Shown here one piece after another: positions 33,297 through 41,473 of a DNA stretch of 41,473 bases; within the stretch, counting starts at the first letter, position 1; every line of letters starts with the position of its first letter. The notes beneath the pieces are model-generated. The model did not search any database. It had not been told where the DNA came from and saw nothing but the letters and a program-made list of their open reading frames with translations. Source of the stretch: Planctomycetota bacterium (GTDB lineage: Bacteria; Planctomycetota; Planctomycetia; Pirellulales; UBA7805); assembly GCA_021413705.1 (NCBI GenBank), contig JAIOPX010000175.1, forward strand, positions 1 through 41,473, written 5' to 3'. Both the position numbers and the translations under genes were made by a program.

Positions 33297-36200
33297 GTGC
33301 CCAGCGGTCTGACACTCACTGTATTACGCGACACGCTTCGCAGCGCCGAACCGGCGGCGCTGTTGGTCGAGCCGCGCATTTTGCGCCGGGTCATCCGGCT
33401 TGATCGCCGCCTGGCAGGGCTGGGTTTCTTCGTTCCCCACCGCAAATGCTACACGATCGATCGAGGCCGGCTCTTGGCCTTTGTCGATCGCACGGAACTT
33501 GATCTGCCTGCCCAGGAGGATCTGGCCCGCCGAGTGATCCTGTTGGCCAAACCGGCCGACGACGATGCCTTGGACCAAATGCAGCCTGCCGCGGCGCTGG
33601 CTTACTACGAACGGCTGCTGTTTCACGCCAGGGTCCACTTGGAGTTGGAACGGCGGATTGCCGAGTTGCCGCAGACGGCCGAGCTGGCATCGAAGCGACG
33701 GGAGCAAATTGGCGAGAGCGAATTCGCCGAGATCCGCGCGGTGTTGCTCAAGGACGGCTACCTCTTTCCGCATCCTAGCGATCTGGATACGTACACCGAG
33801 TTTGCAGCGGTGTATCTGGAGCTGCGCTACTTCGCCCCCGAGGAACTTTCGGCCTGGTTCCCCGCCATCCGCGATTGGGCCCGCATTGAACACATTGTCA
33901 GCCAGGATATTTATCACGCTCAACTGTTCGAAGGTGGGCGGTTGGCGACGCCAGCCTTGTTGGCCACGCCGAGCCAGGATGTTGTTGCACAAACGACCAC
34001 GGAGAGTGTTGCCGAGAATTCCGACGGCACTTCGTCTCCCACGCGCGCCCTGCGTCTGGCCCAGCTAGCCCGCCGCGCGGCCGGGTTGGGCAATTCCGTG
34101 AAGGCGGCCATTTTGCAAGCCAAGGCCGCTGCCGCGGTCAGGAGCGAAGATCAGACGACCTATTTGGCCGCCGCACGCCAACAACTCGATCACCTGACTG
34201 ATCGGTTACGCGAAGTGCTAAACTTGAGCGACACCGCGAAGGCCTCCTGGCGATCGGGATTGCAGGACTTGCTGGAACCGGCGGCGCGGGGCTTTTGGTC
34301 CACCGAGGCCCGCCTGCTCTATGATCTGCAAAAAGTGTGCGTGGAGCGCGAACGAGGCATTTTCAAGCTCGATCTGTTCCACTGGTGCGCTTCGCTGATC
34401 AAGGTCGCACTGTATTTCGTGATCAATGTCGTCCGGCGACTCCTCAAGAAACCCCGACTTGCGTCGCCAGCCGTGGTTGCCTTGCGTCGTCCCTTACCAT
34501 TGCTGCGCGAGGCGTTGATCGCCAAGCATCTGCGAACGGCCAGAAGACGTCTGCCTAGTGCTCGCCTGACACCCGGCCAGCGGGATTCGTTGTCGGAATT
34601 GATCGGGGCTTCTCTCGTACACGCTGAACTGTGCCTGCGCGAGCGATTGCGCCCGCTCGTCGTCGGCGTATTCGATCGCGTCGGCCTGGTTCCTGAAAAC
34701 GTGCCGGAGCGCGTGGCCCGCCGCAAGCTGATCGAAGAATTGTTGGATCGAGTCGTCGAGCAGGGTTTCTTCAGCATGGGCAATTTGCGCGACGCCCTGT
34801 CGCGCAACGATCTCAAACTGCCCGATGTTTCCGGGCCGCTGGAATTGATCCGGGGAGACCGTTTGCTGAAAGCCGACGACCGTCTGGCGAGAGACCTGGA
34901 AGGGGTCTACCGCCGTGGAACGGTCTATTTGCGCTGGCCGCAGCGGCTCAGTTCCCTCGCCTTCGGCACCCCCTATGGCCGTTTCTTCACGCAGTATGTG
35001 GCGTTGCCGTTTGGCGGTTCTTTTTTGGCGCTGGAAGGATTGCGACACATCATCGGTTGGTTCATGCCCGCCACAGTCAAATTGTCGGAGAGCCCAAGCG
35101 GCCAACATCTGCTGCCACTCCAACAGCTTGACTCCGGTCCCGGATGGCCGTTCTACAGTGCCGTGTTTTTTTTGGGCATTTGGTTGATGATGCTGATGCA
35201 CCTGCCGCGGTTCCGCCGCCAGATTGTGGAGTTGCTCTCCACCGGATGGCGATTGTTGAAGCAACTGGTGATCGAGATGCCGCGGCGGCTGGTCGAGTCG
35301 CCTCTGGTGCAGCGTGTGTATCACAGTGCCGCATACCGGGCCGTGCGAAGTTATTTCATGCGCCCTGCCCTGGTGACGTTGATGCTGCAATCCCCCTCGC
35401 TGTTTACCGGCCGGCACTGGTCGCTGAGCGCAACACTCAATGTTTTCCTGGCTGCTGCGCTGTTTCTCAATTCGCCCATCGGACGTCATGCCGACGAGCT
35501 GCTTACGGATTTCCTGGGCCGGGCATGGTACGATTTGCGGATGCGGGTGTTTGCCGCCGCATACCAATGGATCATGGACGTATTTCACCAACTGCTCGTG
35601 GTTTTGGAGCGGGTGGTCTACACGGTGGATGAATGGCTCCGTTTTCGCAGTGGCGACAGCGTGGTGTCGCGCGGGGTCAAGCTGGTCACGGGAGCCTGCT
35701 GGTTTGTTGTGTCGTATGTGATCCTGTTTGTGTTCACGCTGCTCGTGGAGCCACAGATCAACCCGATTAAGCATTTTCCCGTGGTGACCGTTTCACACAA
35801 GTTGATCCTGCCCACAGGTGTGCCTGTGGCCAACTACCTTGCACCTTACCTGGGCAAGGCCGAGGCCAACACGTTGGTCTGGTCCACCATCTGGCTGATC
35901 CCCGGCGTGTTCGGTTTTCTCGTGTGGGAATTAAAGGAAAATTGGCGGCTCTATGCGGCCAATCGCCGGCAGCGGCTCTCTGCAATCGCCATAGGTAGCC
36001 ATGGTGAAACGATGGTCCGCCTGTTACGCCCTGGCTTTCACTCCGGCACGTTGCCGAAGAAGTTTGGACTATTGCGAAAGGCAGTGCGCCGTTCCCGTCG
36101 CATCGAGGATCCCCAGCGCGTCAGCCGTCGTCAGGATGATCTGCACCATGTGGAGATGGCGGTGCGCAACTTCGTCGAGCGTGAGTTGATCGGCTTATGC

Positions 36201-36593
36201 GAGGAGGCCCAGCTCGTTCAGGATGAGTCGCTGCGCATCGGCGAAGTGCGCCTGGCGACCAATCGGGTCGAAGTCGAAGTACTCTTAAGCGATGCGACTA
36301 CGGAGACGATGAGGCTCGCCTGGGAGGAGCAGGACGGACACTTGACGGCGGTGGTCGATCCGGCCGGCTGGCTGGAGATGCTCAGCAGCGCACAACGTGA
36401 AGCGTTGGCCACGGCCATCAGCGGCCTCTTGCAAAGATCGGGCGCAGAGGAAGCACATGGAAAAATTCCGCTTACTGTCCAGCCGACGTTCTCATGGACT
36501 GAGTGGATCGCTTTTTGGGCAACACCTCCGGTCACCATGCCGTTGAAAGGCCCACACACCGTCCCCCTCTCTCCGACGAGCCGGGCAGGCTAA
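33297..36593 (+). CDS. Very large membrane protein of unknown function
   Basis: The protein has 1098 residues. GTG 33297 is the start, with GGAGG six bases upstream. The first 350 residues look soluble and helical, with a two-helix opening (ALLVEPRILRRVIRLDRRLA) and many Leu/Arg heptads. Membrane segments lie at about 365-381, 560-590, 616-634, 709-729, 795-819 and 857-880. The phrase PIKHFPVVTVSHKLILPT comes between the last two. The tail (about 900-1098) is soluble and basic (LRKAVRRSRRIEDPQRVSRR) and ends near the ScpA gene. I recognise no domain. It may be a planctomycete envelope protein. The gene runs convergently with the ScpA gene and is separated from it by four bases. Confidence 0.75.
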   Translation: MPSGLTLTVLRDTLRSAEPAALLVEPRILRRVIRLDRRLAGLGFFVPHRKCYTIDRGRLLAFVDRTELDLPAQEDLARRVILLAKPADDDALDQMQPAAALAYYERLLFHARVHLELERRIAELPQTAELASKRREQIGESEFAEIRAVLLKDGYLFPHPSDLDTYTEFAAVYLELRYFAPEELSAWFPAIRDWARIEHIVSQDIYHAQLFEGGRLATPALLATPSQDVVAQTTTESVAENSDGTSSPTRALRLAQLARRAAGLGNSVKAAILQAKAAAAVRSEDQTTYLAAARQQLDHLTDRLREVLNLSDTAKASWRSGLQDLLEPAARGFWSTEARLLYDLQKVCVERERGIFKLDLFHWCASLIKVALYFVINVVRRLLKKPRLASPAVVALRRPLPLLREALIAKHLRTARRRLPSARLTPGQRDSLSELIGASLVHAELCLRERLRPLVVGVFDRVGLVPENVPERVARRKLIEELLDRVVEQGFFSMGNLRDALSRNDLKLPDVSGPLELIRGDRLLKADDRLARDLEGVYRRGTVYLRWPQRLSSLAFGTPYGRFFTQYVALPFGGSFLALEGLRHIIGWFMPATVKLSESPSGQHLLPLQQLDSGPGWPFYSAVFFLGIWLMMLMHLPRFRRQIVELLSTGWRLLKQLVIEMPRRLVESPLVQRVYHSAAYRAVRSYFMRPALVTLMLQSPSLFTGRHWSLSATLNVFLAAALFLNSPIGRHADELLTDFLGRAWYDLRMRVFAAAYQWIMDVFHQLLVVLERVVYTVDEWLRFRSGDSVVSRGVKLVTGACWFVVSYVILFVFTLLVEPQINPIKHFPVVTVSHKLILPTGVPVANYLAPYLGKAEANTLVWSTIWLIPGVFGFLVWELKENWRLYAANRRQRLSAIAIGSHGETMVRLLRPGFHSGTLPKKFGLLRKAVRRSRRIEDPQRVSRRQDDLHHVEMAVRNFVERELIGLCEEAQLVQDESLRIGEVRLATNRVEVEVLLSDATTETMRLAWEEQDGHLTAVVDPAGWLEMLSSAQREALATAISGLLQRSGAEEAHGKIPLTVQPTFSWTEWIAFWATPPVTMPLKGPHTVPLSPTSRAG

Positions 36594-36597
36594 GCCT

Positions 36598-37392
36598 CTA
36601 ACTCGCGCCTTCTTCGCCGTTGGCCGCGCCGTGTTCATATTCGTCGCCGGCGGCAATGTTGATCTGGCTGGCGCCTCCAGGCGGCGGCAAAATCCAGATC
36701 TCCCCGAACAGATCGTTCTGCTCGCTGCGCACCTGATAGTGCCGCACGAGTTCCAGCACCGCCAGAAAAATGCCGACCAGGCTGGAGCGGTGCATGCCGG
36801 GTTGGAACATGCTCGTCAGCGGCACGCGCCCCTTCTCGACCAAATCGTCATGAATGCGCTGCATGTAAACGTGAATCGGCGTGTCGTCGTAAACGATGTT
36901 CGACGGCGTCTGAGCCTGGCGATCGCGAAGGATACGGCCGAAGGCACTCACGAGATCCCACAGTTCCACCTCATGGATCGGCTGCTCGGCTAACGCGTCA
37001 AGTTCCCGCGGCGTGTCATCGGCACAGCGCGTGTAGCGCTGCTGCCATTGCCGGCTCTGCTCTTCCAGCAGGCTGGCCGCATCGCGGAACCGCTTGTATT
37101 GCAACAGCCGTTCGACGAGATCCTGCCGGGGGTCTTCCAGCGGTTCTTCTTCCTCGCCCCCCCGCGGCAGCACCATCCGCGACTTGATCTCGATCAGCGT
37201 GCTGGCCATATCCAGGAAATCACCCACCGCGTTCATATCGATCTGCTCCAGCACGGCCATATGCTCGAGGAATTGATCGGTGATCAGGGCGATCGGAATA
37301 TCGACGATCTCCACCTCATGCTTCCGCACCAGGTACAGCAGCAGATCGAGGGGACCGCGGAAGATTTCAAGTTGAACGCGGAAGTCGGCCAC
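36598..37392 (-). CDS. scpA: Segregation and condensation protein A
   Basis: The protein has 264 residues and starts at GTG 37392. The start FRVQLEIFRGPLDLLLYLVR is the ScpA signature that binds the SMC neck, followed by EIVDIPIALITDQFLEHM and SRMVLP. The C-terminal winged helix is FLAVLELVRHYQVRSEQNDLFGEIWI. It is the kleisin subunit of the SMC-ScpAB condensin used in chromosome organisation. The usual scpB partner is not in the window. TATAAT on the minus strand at 37441-37446, about 49 bases upstream, is a possible -10 element with no clear -35. The C-terminal tail after WILPPPGG is short, acidic and variable. Confidence 0.93.
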   Translation of the reverse strand: MADFRVQLEIFRGPLDLLLYLVRKHEVEIVDIPIALITDQFLEHMAVLEQIDMNAVGDFLDMASTLIEIKSRMVLPRGGEEEEPLEDPRQDLVERLLQYKRFRDAASLLEEQSRQWQQRYTRCADDTPRELDALAEQPIHEVELWDLVSAFGRILRDRQAQTPSNIVYDDTPIHVYMQRIHDDLVEKGRVPLTSMFQPGMHRSSLVGIFLAVLELVRHYQVRSEQNDLFGEIWILPPPGGASQINIAAGDEYEHGAANGEEGAS

Positions 37393-37579
37393 GCGATTAC
37401 CGGTGGGGAACTACAAGGAAGGGAGGTCGAGCCAACCATCATTATAACGGAGGACGGGCGATTGCTCCTATCCATGAATACGCAGTTTTGGAAATCGCGT
37501 CGCGTGGGAAAATTGCACGACTATCACCCCGCCGCCGGGCCGCCTAAAATGGGAGGCGACACCCGCGGAAGAGGCCGTA

Positions 37580-38461
37580 ATGAGTTTATTATCTCGCATG
37601 AAATCGTGGTTCGGCGCGGATCGGCTCAATGTCGATCAGCGGTTTGAACTGCTGCGCGAAGCGGTTCACGGCACGATGTCGCAGTTCTATATGGCCCGCG
37701 ATCGCAACTCGGGGCACGTCGTGGGACTGAAGGTGCTCGACGTGGAAAAGACGCGAACCGTCGAGGAACGCTTCCGCGGACTCCACAAACCCAGTGAAGG
37801 TGAAATCGCCGCGTCGCTGGTACACTTGCGGATCGTTCACACCTTCGAGCATGGCTTGACCACGCGCGGCGAGCCCTATCTGGTCATGGAATACCTGCCA
37901 GGGCAGGGGCTCAATACGCTGATCGCCTCGCGTAGTCCGCTTCTGGACGGCCGCCGACTCACTCTGTTGCGTCATGCGGCGGAAGCCGTGGGGGCGGTTC
38001 ACGCCGCCGGCTACATCCATCGGGATATTTGCCCTCGAAATCTCGTCGTTTCGCCGGAAGCCGATACGCTGAAGCTGATTGACTTCGGACTGACCGTTCC
38101 GGCCACAGCGCCCTTCATGCAGCCCGGCAATCGCACGGGTACCCCCAAATACATGGCCCCGGAAGTAGTCCGCCGCCGCTCGACCGACGCGCGGCTCGAC
38201 ATTTTTTCGCTCGGCGTGACGGCCTTTGAAATGTATGCCGGGGAAACACCCTGGACGACGGCGACTGTGACCGGCAAGGCGGCGATGGCGCACGACACGG
38301 TTCCACCGCGGCAACTTTCCGAACTGGCTCCGAAGATCGACCCCACTCTGGCGGCGGCCATCCACCGCTGTCTGGCCGCGAAGCCCGAAGATCGCCCGGC
38401 GAGCGGGGAGGCGTTTTTGAAGTTGATTGAGGGGGTGGGGCCTGAAACGACCAGATCGTGA
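37580..38461 (+). CDS. Serine/threonine protein kinase, Hanks type, atypical P-loop
   Basis: The protein has 293 residues; ATG 37580 follows GGAAGAGG. Most catalytic motifs are present: Lys51 in VGLKVL, Glu75 in GEIAASL, catalytic HRDICPRN (147-154), DFGL (168-171) and GTPKYMAPE (187-195). The Gly-rich nucleotide loop is not GxGxxG: VHGTMSQFYMARD (29-41) keeps one Gly. Such loops occur in active kinases too, so activity is likely but not certain. There is no membrane segment or C-terminal sensor domain, so it is a soluble kinase. The start is divergent from the ScpA gene. A nested inverted repeat (38465-38535) begins a few bases past the stop. Confidence 0.85.
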   Translation: MSLLSRMKSWFGADRLNVDQRFELLREAVHGTMSQFYMARDRNSGHVVGLKVLDVEKTRTVEERFRGLHKPSEGEIAASLVHLRIVHTFEHGLTTRGEPYLVMEYLPGQGLNTLIASRSPLLDGRRLTLLRHAAEAVGAVHAAGYIHRDICPRNLVVSPEADTLKLIDFGLTVPATAPFMQPGNRTGTPKYMAPEVVRRRSTDARLDIFSLGVTAFEMYAGETPWTTATVTGKAAMAHDTVPPRQLSELAPKIDPTLAAAIHRCLAAKPEDRPASGEAFLKLIEGVGPETTRS

Positions 38462-38464
38462 TGT

Positions 38465-38535
38465 CACTGCTTGAAAGTCGCCCCAAACCCGCTTTGGGTC
38501 ACAAGAGGACGTTCTCCGGCGGCATTCAAGCAGTG
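38465..38535. repeat. Nested inverted repeat, possible structured RNA or terminator
   Basis: CACTGCTTGAA (38465-38475) and its exact complement TTCAAGCAGTG (38525-38535) enclose 49 bases. Inside is CCCAAA-CCCGC-TTTGGG (38482-38498). An outer 11-pair stem with an inner 6-pair hairpin looks selected. It lies just past the kinase stop. Confidence 0.6.
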
Positions 38536-38629
38536 CCGCGACGCCAACTCGTCCTTGCCCACCTGGGGCCGGGGTGCGTATATTGGTCGTTTCCGATTTC
38601 GGCAGTGAGCCGGGCCAGGAGGGTCGGGC

Positions 38630-38944
38630 ATGGATGTGGGCATGGTCGAAGGCATGGTCGAGAAGAATGAGCGTTTCGGCGGTGCAGACCGATCCGCCCC
38701 CCAGGGGCGCATCATGCTGGCCTTTGCCACGTGCGCCTGTTGCCTCTCGGCGTTGGTCTTGGCGTTTAACCTGGGACGGCATTGGCCGCTGGGGACGCCA
38801 ACGGCGACAGATGCGGGCCTGCCTTCGCTGAGCGAGGTGCGACAGCGCGGGGCGATACCCTACAGCGAACTGACGATTGATCGAGGAACCGAACCAGACA
38901 AAACAACCCCGGCGTCGGCAGCCGACGCCAAATCGCGGCGATGA
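38630..38944 (+). CDS. Short single-pass membrane protein
   Basis: The protein has 104 residues. AGGAGGG lies six bases before ATG 38630, the best ribosome-binding site in this stretch, which makes the gene credible. A polar N-terminus (DVGMVEGMVEKNERFGGADR) is followed by one hydrophobic segment (about 29-46, MLAFATCACCLSALVLAF) and a polar C-terminus with PSLSEVRQRGAIPYSELTID. I do not recognise the family. It precedes the small basic protein gene by 34 bases and may share its transcript. Confidence 0.6.
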   Translation: MDVGMVEGMVEKNERFGGADRSAPQGRIMLAFATCACCLSALVLAFNLGRHWPLGTPTATDAGLPSLSEVRQRGAIPYSELTIDRGTEPDKTTPASAADAKSRR

Positions 38945-38978
38945 GTCGCGAGATCAGCCCCCCAGGAGATGGAAGACG

Positions 38979-39245
38979 ATGACACTCGACAAGAGCCTTA
39001 AAGTTCGCCGCGGATTGATTCGCAGCCGTAGCGTGCTGAGTCGGGCCGAGCGCCTCTTGAAGTTGCAGGAGAGCGAGCGTTGGAAGACCGGTGACAGCCC
39101 GCTCGGCCTGCCCAAAGTGCGCGTAGCCAAGTTGGCGATGAAGAAGAAGAAGGTTAAGAAGGCCGAAGAAGGAGCAGAGGGTGCTGCCGCCCCCGCCGCT
39201 GCCGCGGGAGCCGATAAAGGCAAGGCCAAGCCGAAGGGGAAGTAG
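38979..39245 (+). CDS. Small basic protein of PVC bacteria
   Basis: The protein has 88 residues and starts at ATG 38979, with AGGAGAT nine bases upstream. The N-terminus MTLDKSLKVRRGLIRSRSVL, then LSRAERLLKLQESERWKTGD and VRVAKLAMKKKKVKK, matches the conserved small basic protein of Planctomycetes, Verrucomicrobia and Chlamydiae. The Lys-rich then Ala/Gly/Lys-rich tail varies. Its role is unknown; charge and size suggest RNA or ribosome association. It is one of the best lineage markers in this window. Confidence 0.85.
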   Translation: MTLDKSLKVRRGLIRSRSVLSRAERLLKLQESERWKTGDSPLGLPKVRVAKLAMKKKKVKKAEEGAEGAAAPAAAAGADKGKAKPKGK

Positions 39246-39285
39246 ACTACGCCCCCCCCGCTGCCTGTGCTGGAGCTGCGCAACT

Positions 39286-40845
39286 ATGTCGTGGAAGCAT
39301 CTGTTCGCCAGGAAGCGTTTAGAAGTCCTATTGGAAGAGATGGCAGGCGAACATCGCCTGCAGCGCGTCCTGGGGCCGGTGGCGTTGTCCTCGCTGGGGA
39401 TCGGGGCCATCATCGGCACGGGTATCTTCGTGCTGGTCGGCAAGGCCGCCGCGGAGCAAGCTGGCCCGGCGATGATGCTCTCCTTTCTGGTGGCCGGTAT
39501 CACCTGTATCTTTGCGGCGCTGTGCTACTCGGAATTTGCCTCGATGGCGCCTGTGGCAGGGAGCGCCTATACCTACTCCTATGCCACCATGGGAGAACTG
39601 TTTGCTTGGATCGTCGGCTGGGATTTGATCCTGGAATATGCCGTCGCTTCCAGTGCGGTAGCGCACGGGTGGTCGCACTATGCGCAAGACTTTCTGCGAC
39701 TGATTACCAATGGGCATGTCGTGTGGCCCAAGCACTGGGGCAATGCCCCGATCATGTTCGACGCAAAGACTGCGAAGTTCGCATTAAGCGGCGATTTTAT
39801 CGATCTTCCCGCAGTGCTGATCGCGCTGCTGGTCACCGTCATTTTAGTGGTCGGAATTCGAGAAAGCGCCGGCTTCAATGCCTTGATGGTCATCCTCAAG
39901 CTGGCCATCGTGTTGTTCGTCATTGCCGTCGGCGCGTTTTACGTGAACCCCGCCAACTGGACGAACAATTTTGCCCCCTATGGTTACGGCGGCATTCACA
40001 TTCCATGGATCACGGCCGCAAGCAGCAGTGCCCAGCCCGTGGGGATGCTGGCCGGCGCCGCGACCATTTTCTTCGCCTTCATCGGATTCGATTCGATCTC
40101 GACGCACTCGGAAGAGGCCAAGAATCCGCAGCGGGATGTACCGATCGGCATTATTGCCTCGCTGTTGATTTGCACGGTGCTGTATGTTGCGGTATCCGCG
40201 GTGCTGACGGGCATGGTCCCCTACGACAAGATCAGGATCGACGCTCCTGTCTCCTCCGCTTTTGCAGAACGGGGAATTACGTTTGCGGCAATTCTAATTT
40301 CCGCAGGCGCCGTGGCTGGCATCACGAGCGTATTGTTGGTGATGATGCTTAGCCAACCTCGCGTGCTATTGGCGATGGCGCGTGATGGACTATTGCCGCA
40401 AGGGTTCTTCGGCGCCGTGCATGAACGATTGAGGACTCCTTGGAAATCGACAATTCTCACCGGTGTGGTCGTGTCCCTGGCGGCCGGCCTGCTGCCGTTA
40501 AATGTGTTGGCCGACATGGTCAACATTGGAACGCTGATGGCGTTCTTTATGGTCTGTGCGGCCGTGCTGATCATGCGCAAGACGCATCCGCTGGCCAAGC
40601 GCCCTTTCCGGGCTCCGCTGGTGCCGTTTGTGCCGCTGGCTGGCATGGCCACCTGTCTGTTGCTGATGCTTGCATTGGGCCCCGCCAACTGGATGCGATT
40701 GGCCATCTGGCTCGGCATTGGGATGGTGATCTATTTTTGCTACGGTAGGCGGCACAGCCATCTTGGCAAGGAACTACGTGGAGAGCTTTCCACGCACGGC
40801 ATTTCTCCCGCTGGGATGCCGATCGACGGGCCGCCTGAACACTAG
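39286..40845 (+). CDS. APC-family amino acid permease
   Basis: The protein has 519 residues and starts at ATG 39286; a TGGAGC about ten bases upstream may serve as ribosome-binding site. The opening LSSLGIGAIIGTGIFVLVG is the substrate-site first helix of APC transporters, followed by CYSEFASMAPVAGSAYTYSY, FAFIGFDSISTHSEEAKNPQ and MLSQPRVLLAMARDGLLP, close to the CAT/YfnA cationic amino acid group. Twelve to fourteen membrane segments fit. It would exchange or import amino acids. Its TAG stop lies within the left arm of a long inverted repeat (40842-40937). Confidence 0.9.
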   Translation: MSWKHLFARKRLEVLLEEMAGEHRLQRVLGPVALSSLGIGAIIGTGIFVLVGKAAAEQAGPAMMLSFLVAGITCIFAALCYSEFASMAPVAGSAYTYSYATMGELFAWIVGWDLILEYAVASSAVAHGWSHYAQDFLRLITNGHVVWPKHWGNAPIMFDAKTAKFALSGDFIDLPAVLIALLVTVILVVGIRESAGFNALMVILKLAIVLFVIAVGAFYVNPANWTNNFAPYGYGGIHIPWITAASSSAQPVGMLAGAATIFFAFIGFDSISTHSEEAKNPQRDVPIGIIASLLICTVLYVAVSAVLTGMVPYDKIRIDAPVSSAFAERGITFAAILISAGAVAGITSVLLVMMLSQPRVLLAMARDGLLPQGFFGAVHERLRTPWKSTILTGVVVSLAAGLLPLNVLADMVNIGTLMAFFMVCAAVLIMRKTHPLAKRPFRAPLVPFVPLAGMATCLLLMLALGPANWMRLAIWLGIGMVIYFCYGRRHSHLGKELRGELSTHGISPAGMPIDGPPEH

Positions 40846-40937
40846 CCCGACGCGCGAGCGAGGGGAGTATCTCCCTCATGCACGATCCCACGACGGCAAG
40901 CACACTTGCCAAATCCCTCGCTGGAGCTTCGGGTTAG
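40842..40937. repeat. Long inverted repeat with two internal hairpins
   Basis: Arms 40842-40864 and 40915-40937 are 23 bases long and complementary at 19 positions; the left begins CTAGCCCGACGCGCGAGCG. Inside are GGGAG-TAT-CTCCC (40863-40875) and GGCAAG-CACA-CTTGCC (40895-40910), both perfect. The element lies between two convergent genes and contains the permease stop codon. From memory, CGACGCGCGAGCGAGGG-type arms are frequent in planctomycete genomes. Confidence 0.7.
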
Positions 40938-40977
40938 TTTGACCGATCGCTGATTCTGCGTCTGACAGCAACCCAGC

Positions 40978-41460
40978 TTACACCTGCGCCGTGTACAGCT
41001 CCGCATACTCCAGCGCCCATTGCTGGATCAATTGGCGAAACACCTCGGGATCGACTTCGTCCAGTTTGCTGTAGTGGTCGCGCTGGAAGACCTCCTTGTT
41101 GCGGACGGTTCCCTTGGCGGACAGATCCAGCACATGGTAGCTGTTAAACGGCCGCACCATGATCTCCAGCCGGCTGAAGAGATTCTCGCGCGCGCGGCCG
41201 GCGCCGACGGACAGGTCGTCGCGGCGGATGCCGGCTCCCCACCCATCGCTGACCATGTTCTGCACCACAAAGCCCGGCATGTGGTCCGCCATTTTTCGCA
41301 GGCATTGCTCGATACAGTCGGAGAACTCCAAACGGTATTGGGTGTAGAGACGCTTGTACTCTTCCGCCGACAGCGCCGTGGCGGCCTGCTGCTGGGTACG
41401 CGTCACTCTCGCTCGCGACCCGCGGGCGATTGCCTGTTCGAGCCGGTCTTCGAAGTCCAT
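40978..41460 (-). CDS. Conserved hypothetical protein
   Basis: The protein has 160 residues; ATG 41460 has GGAG upstream, so this looks complete. There is no signal peptide or membrane segment. The N-terminal half is helical (LSAEEYKRLYTQYRLEFSDC), then FVVQNMVSDGWGAGIRRDDL, a beta-rich core (LEIMVRPFNSYHVLDLSAKG) and a C-terminal helix (EVFRQLIQQWALEYAELYTA). It is probably cytoplasmic. I do not recognise the family or any catalytic motif. Confidence 0.65.
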   Translation of the reverse strand: MDFEDRLEQAIARGSRARVTRTQQQAATALSAEEYKRLYTQYRLEFSDCIEQCLRKMADHMPGFVVQNMVSDGWGAGIRRDDLSVGAGRARENLFSRLEIMVRPFNSYHVLDLSAKGTVRNKEVFQRDHYSKLDEVDPEVFRQLIQQWALEYAELYTAQV

Positions 41461-41473
41461 TATTCCAACTCCG

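Overview
The window looks like chromosomal DNA of a planctomycete, probably close to Pirellulales. This rests on a PVC-type small basic protein at 38979-39245, an SHD1-domain/WD40 secreted protein, a TadG/VWA protein, a zinc metalloprotease with the HEVGHTLGLRHNF signature, many large secreted or membrane proteins without operon partners, GTG/TTG starts, roughly 60% GC, and dispersed palindromic repeats at gene ends. Taxonomy is an inference; no rRNA or tRNA was seen.

Left part (1-6.3 kb): the 5' part of a conserved protein runs off the left edge. A MacB-like export operon follows (ATPase, FtsX-type permease, HlyD-type membrane fusion protein) and runs into a short-chain dehydrogenase. Only the ATPase is intact. 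The permease has a frame break with an apparent internal deletion near 3.1 kb. The fusion protein is broken by an exact 13-bp tandem duplication at 4128-4153. A second deletion near 5.18 kb joins its 3' end to a dehydrogenase that lost its start. A degenerate 2-TM channel-like protein follows on the minus strand.

Middle part (6.3-25 kb): a 997-residue secreted protein fuses an amidohydrolase to a CehA/PHP-like metallohydrolase, with a palindromic repeat translated as the linker. A secreted TPR protein with an internally repeated module is split by a repeat insertion near 11.9-12.06 kb. Next come a TadG/VWA protein, a DUF4139-like protein, a secreted metalloprotease overlapping a PPK2 polyphosphate kinase by one base, an APH-type kinase, a DsbD-type thiol:disulfide reductase and a nucleoside-type MFS permease.

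Best candidate for a new system (25.3-29.7 kb): an 892-residue protein joins a domain resembling cyanobacterial acyl-ACP reductase (AAR) to a class III PLP aminotransferase through a repetitive NGH-rich linker. It has a consensus-like promoter and a leader hairpin, and is divergent from a FemAB/GNAT-type acyltransferase. Together they suggest acyl thioester to fatty aldehyde to long-chain amine, perhaps followed by N-acylation. This is inference from domain order.

Right part (29.7-41.5 kb): SHD1/WD40 protein, a GT2 glycosyltransferase plus DUF2304 membrane protein pair, an 1098-residue membrane protein of unknown function, ScpA, a Ser/Thr kinase with an atypical nucleotide loop, a short membrane protein, the small basic protein, an APC amino acid permease and a conserved hypothetical protein. 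Several gene ends carry long inverted repeats that look like dispersed transcription-terminating palindromes.
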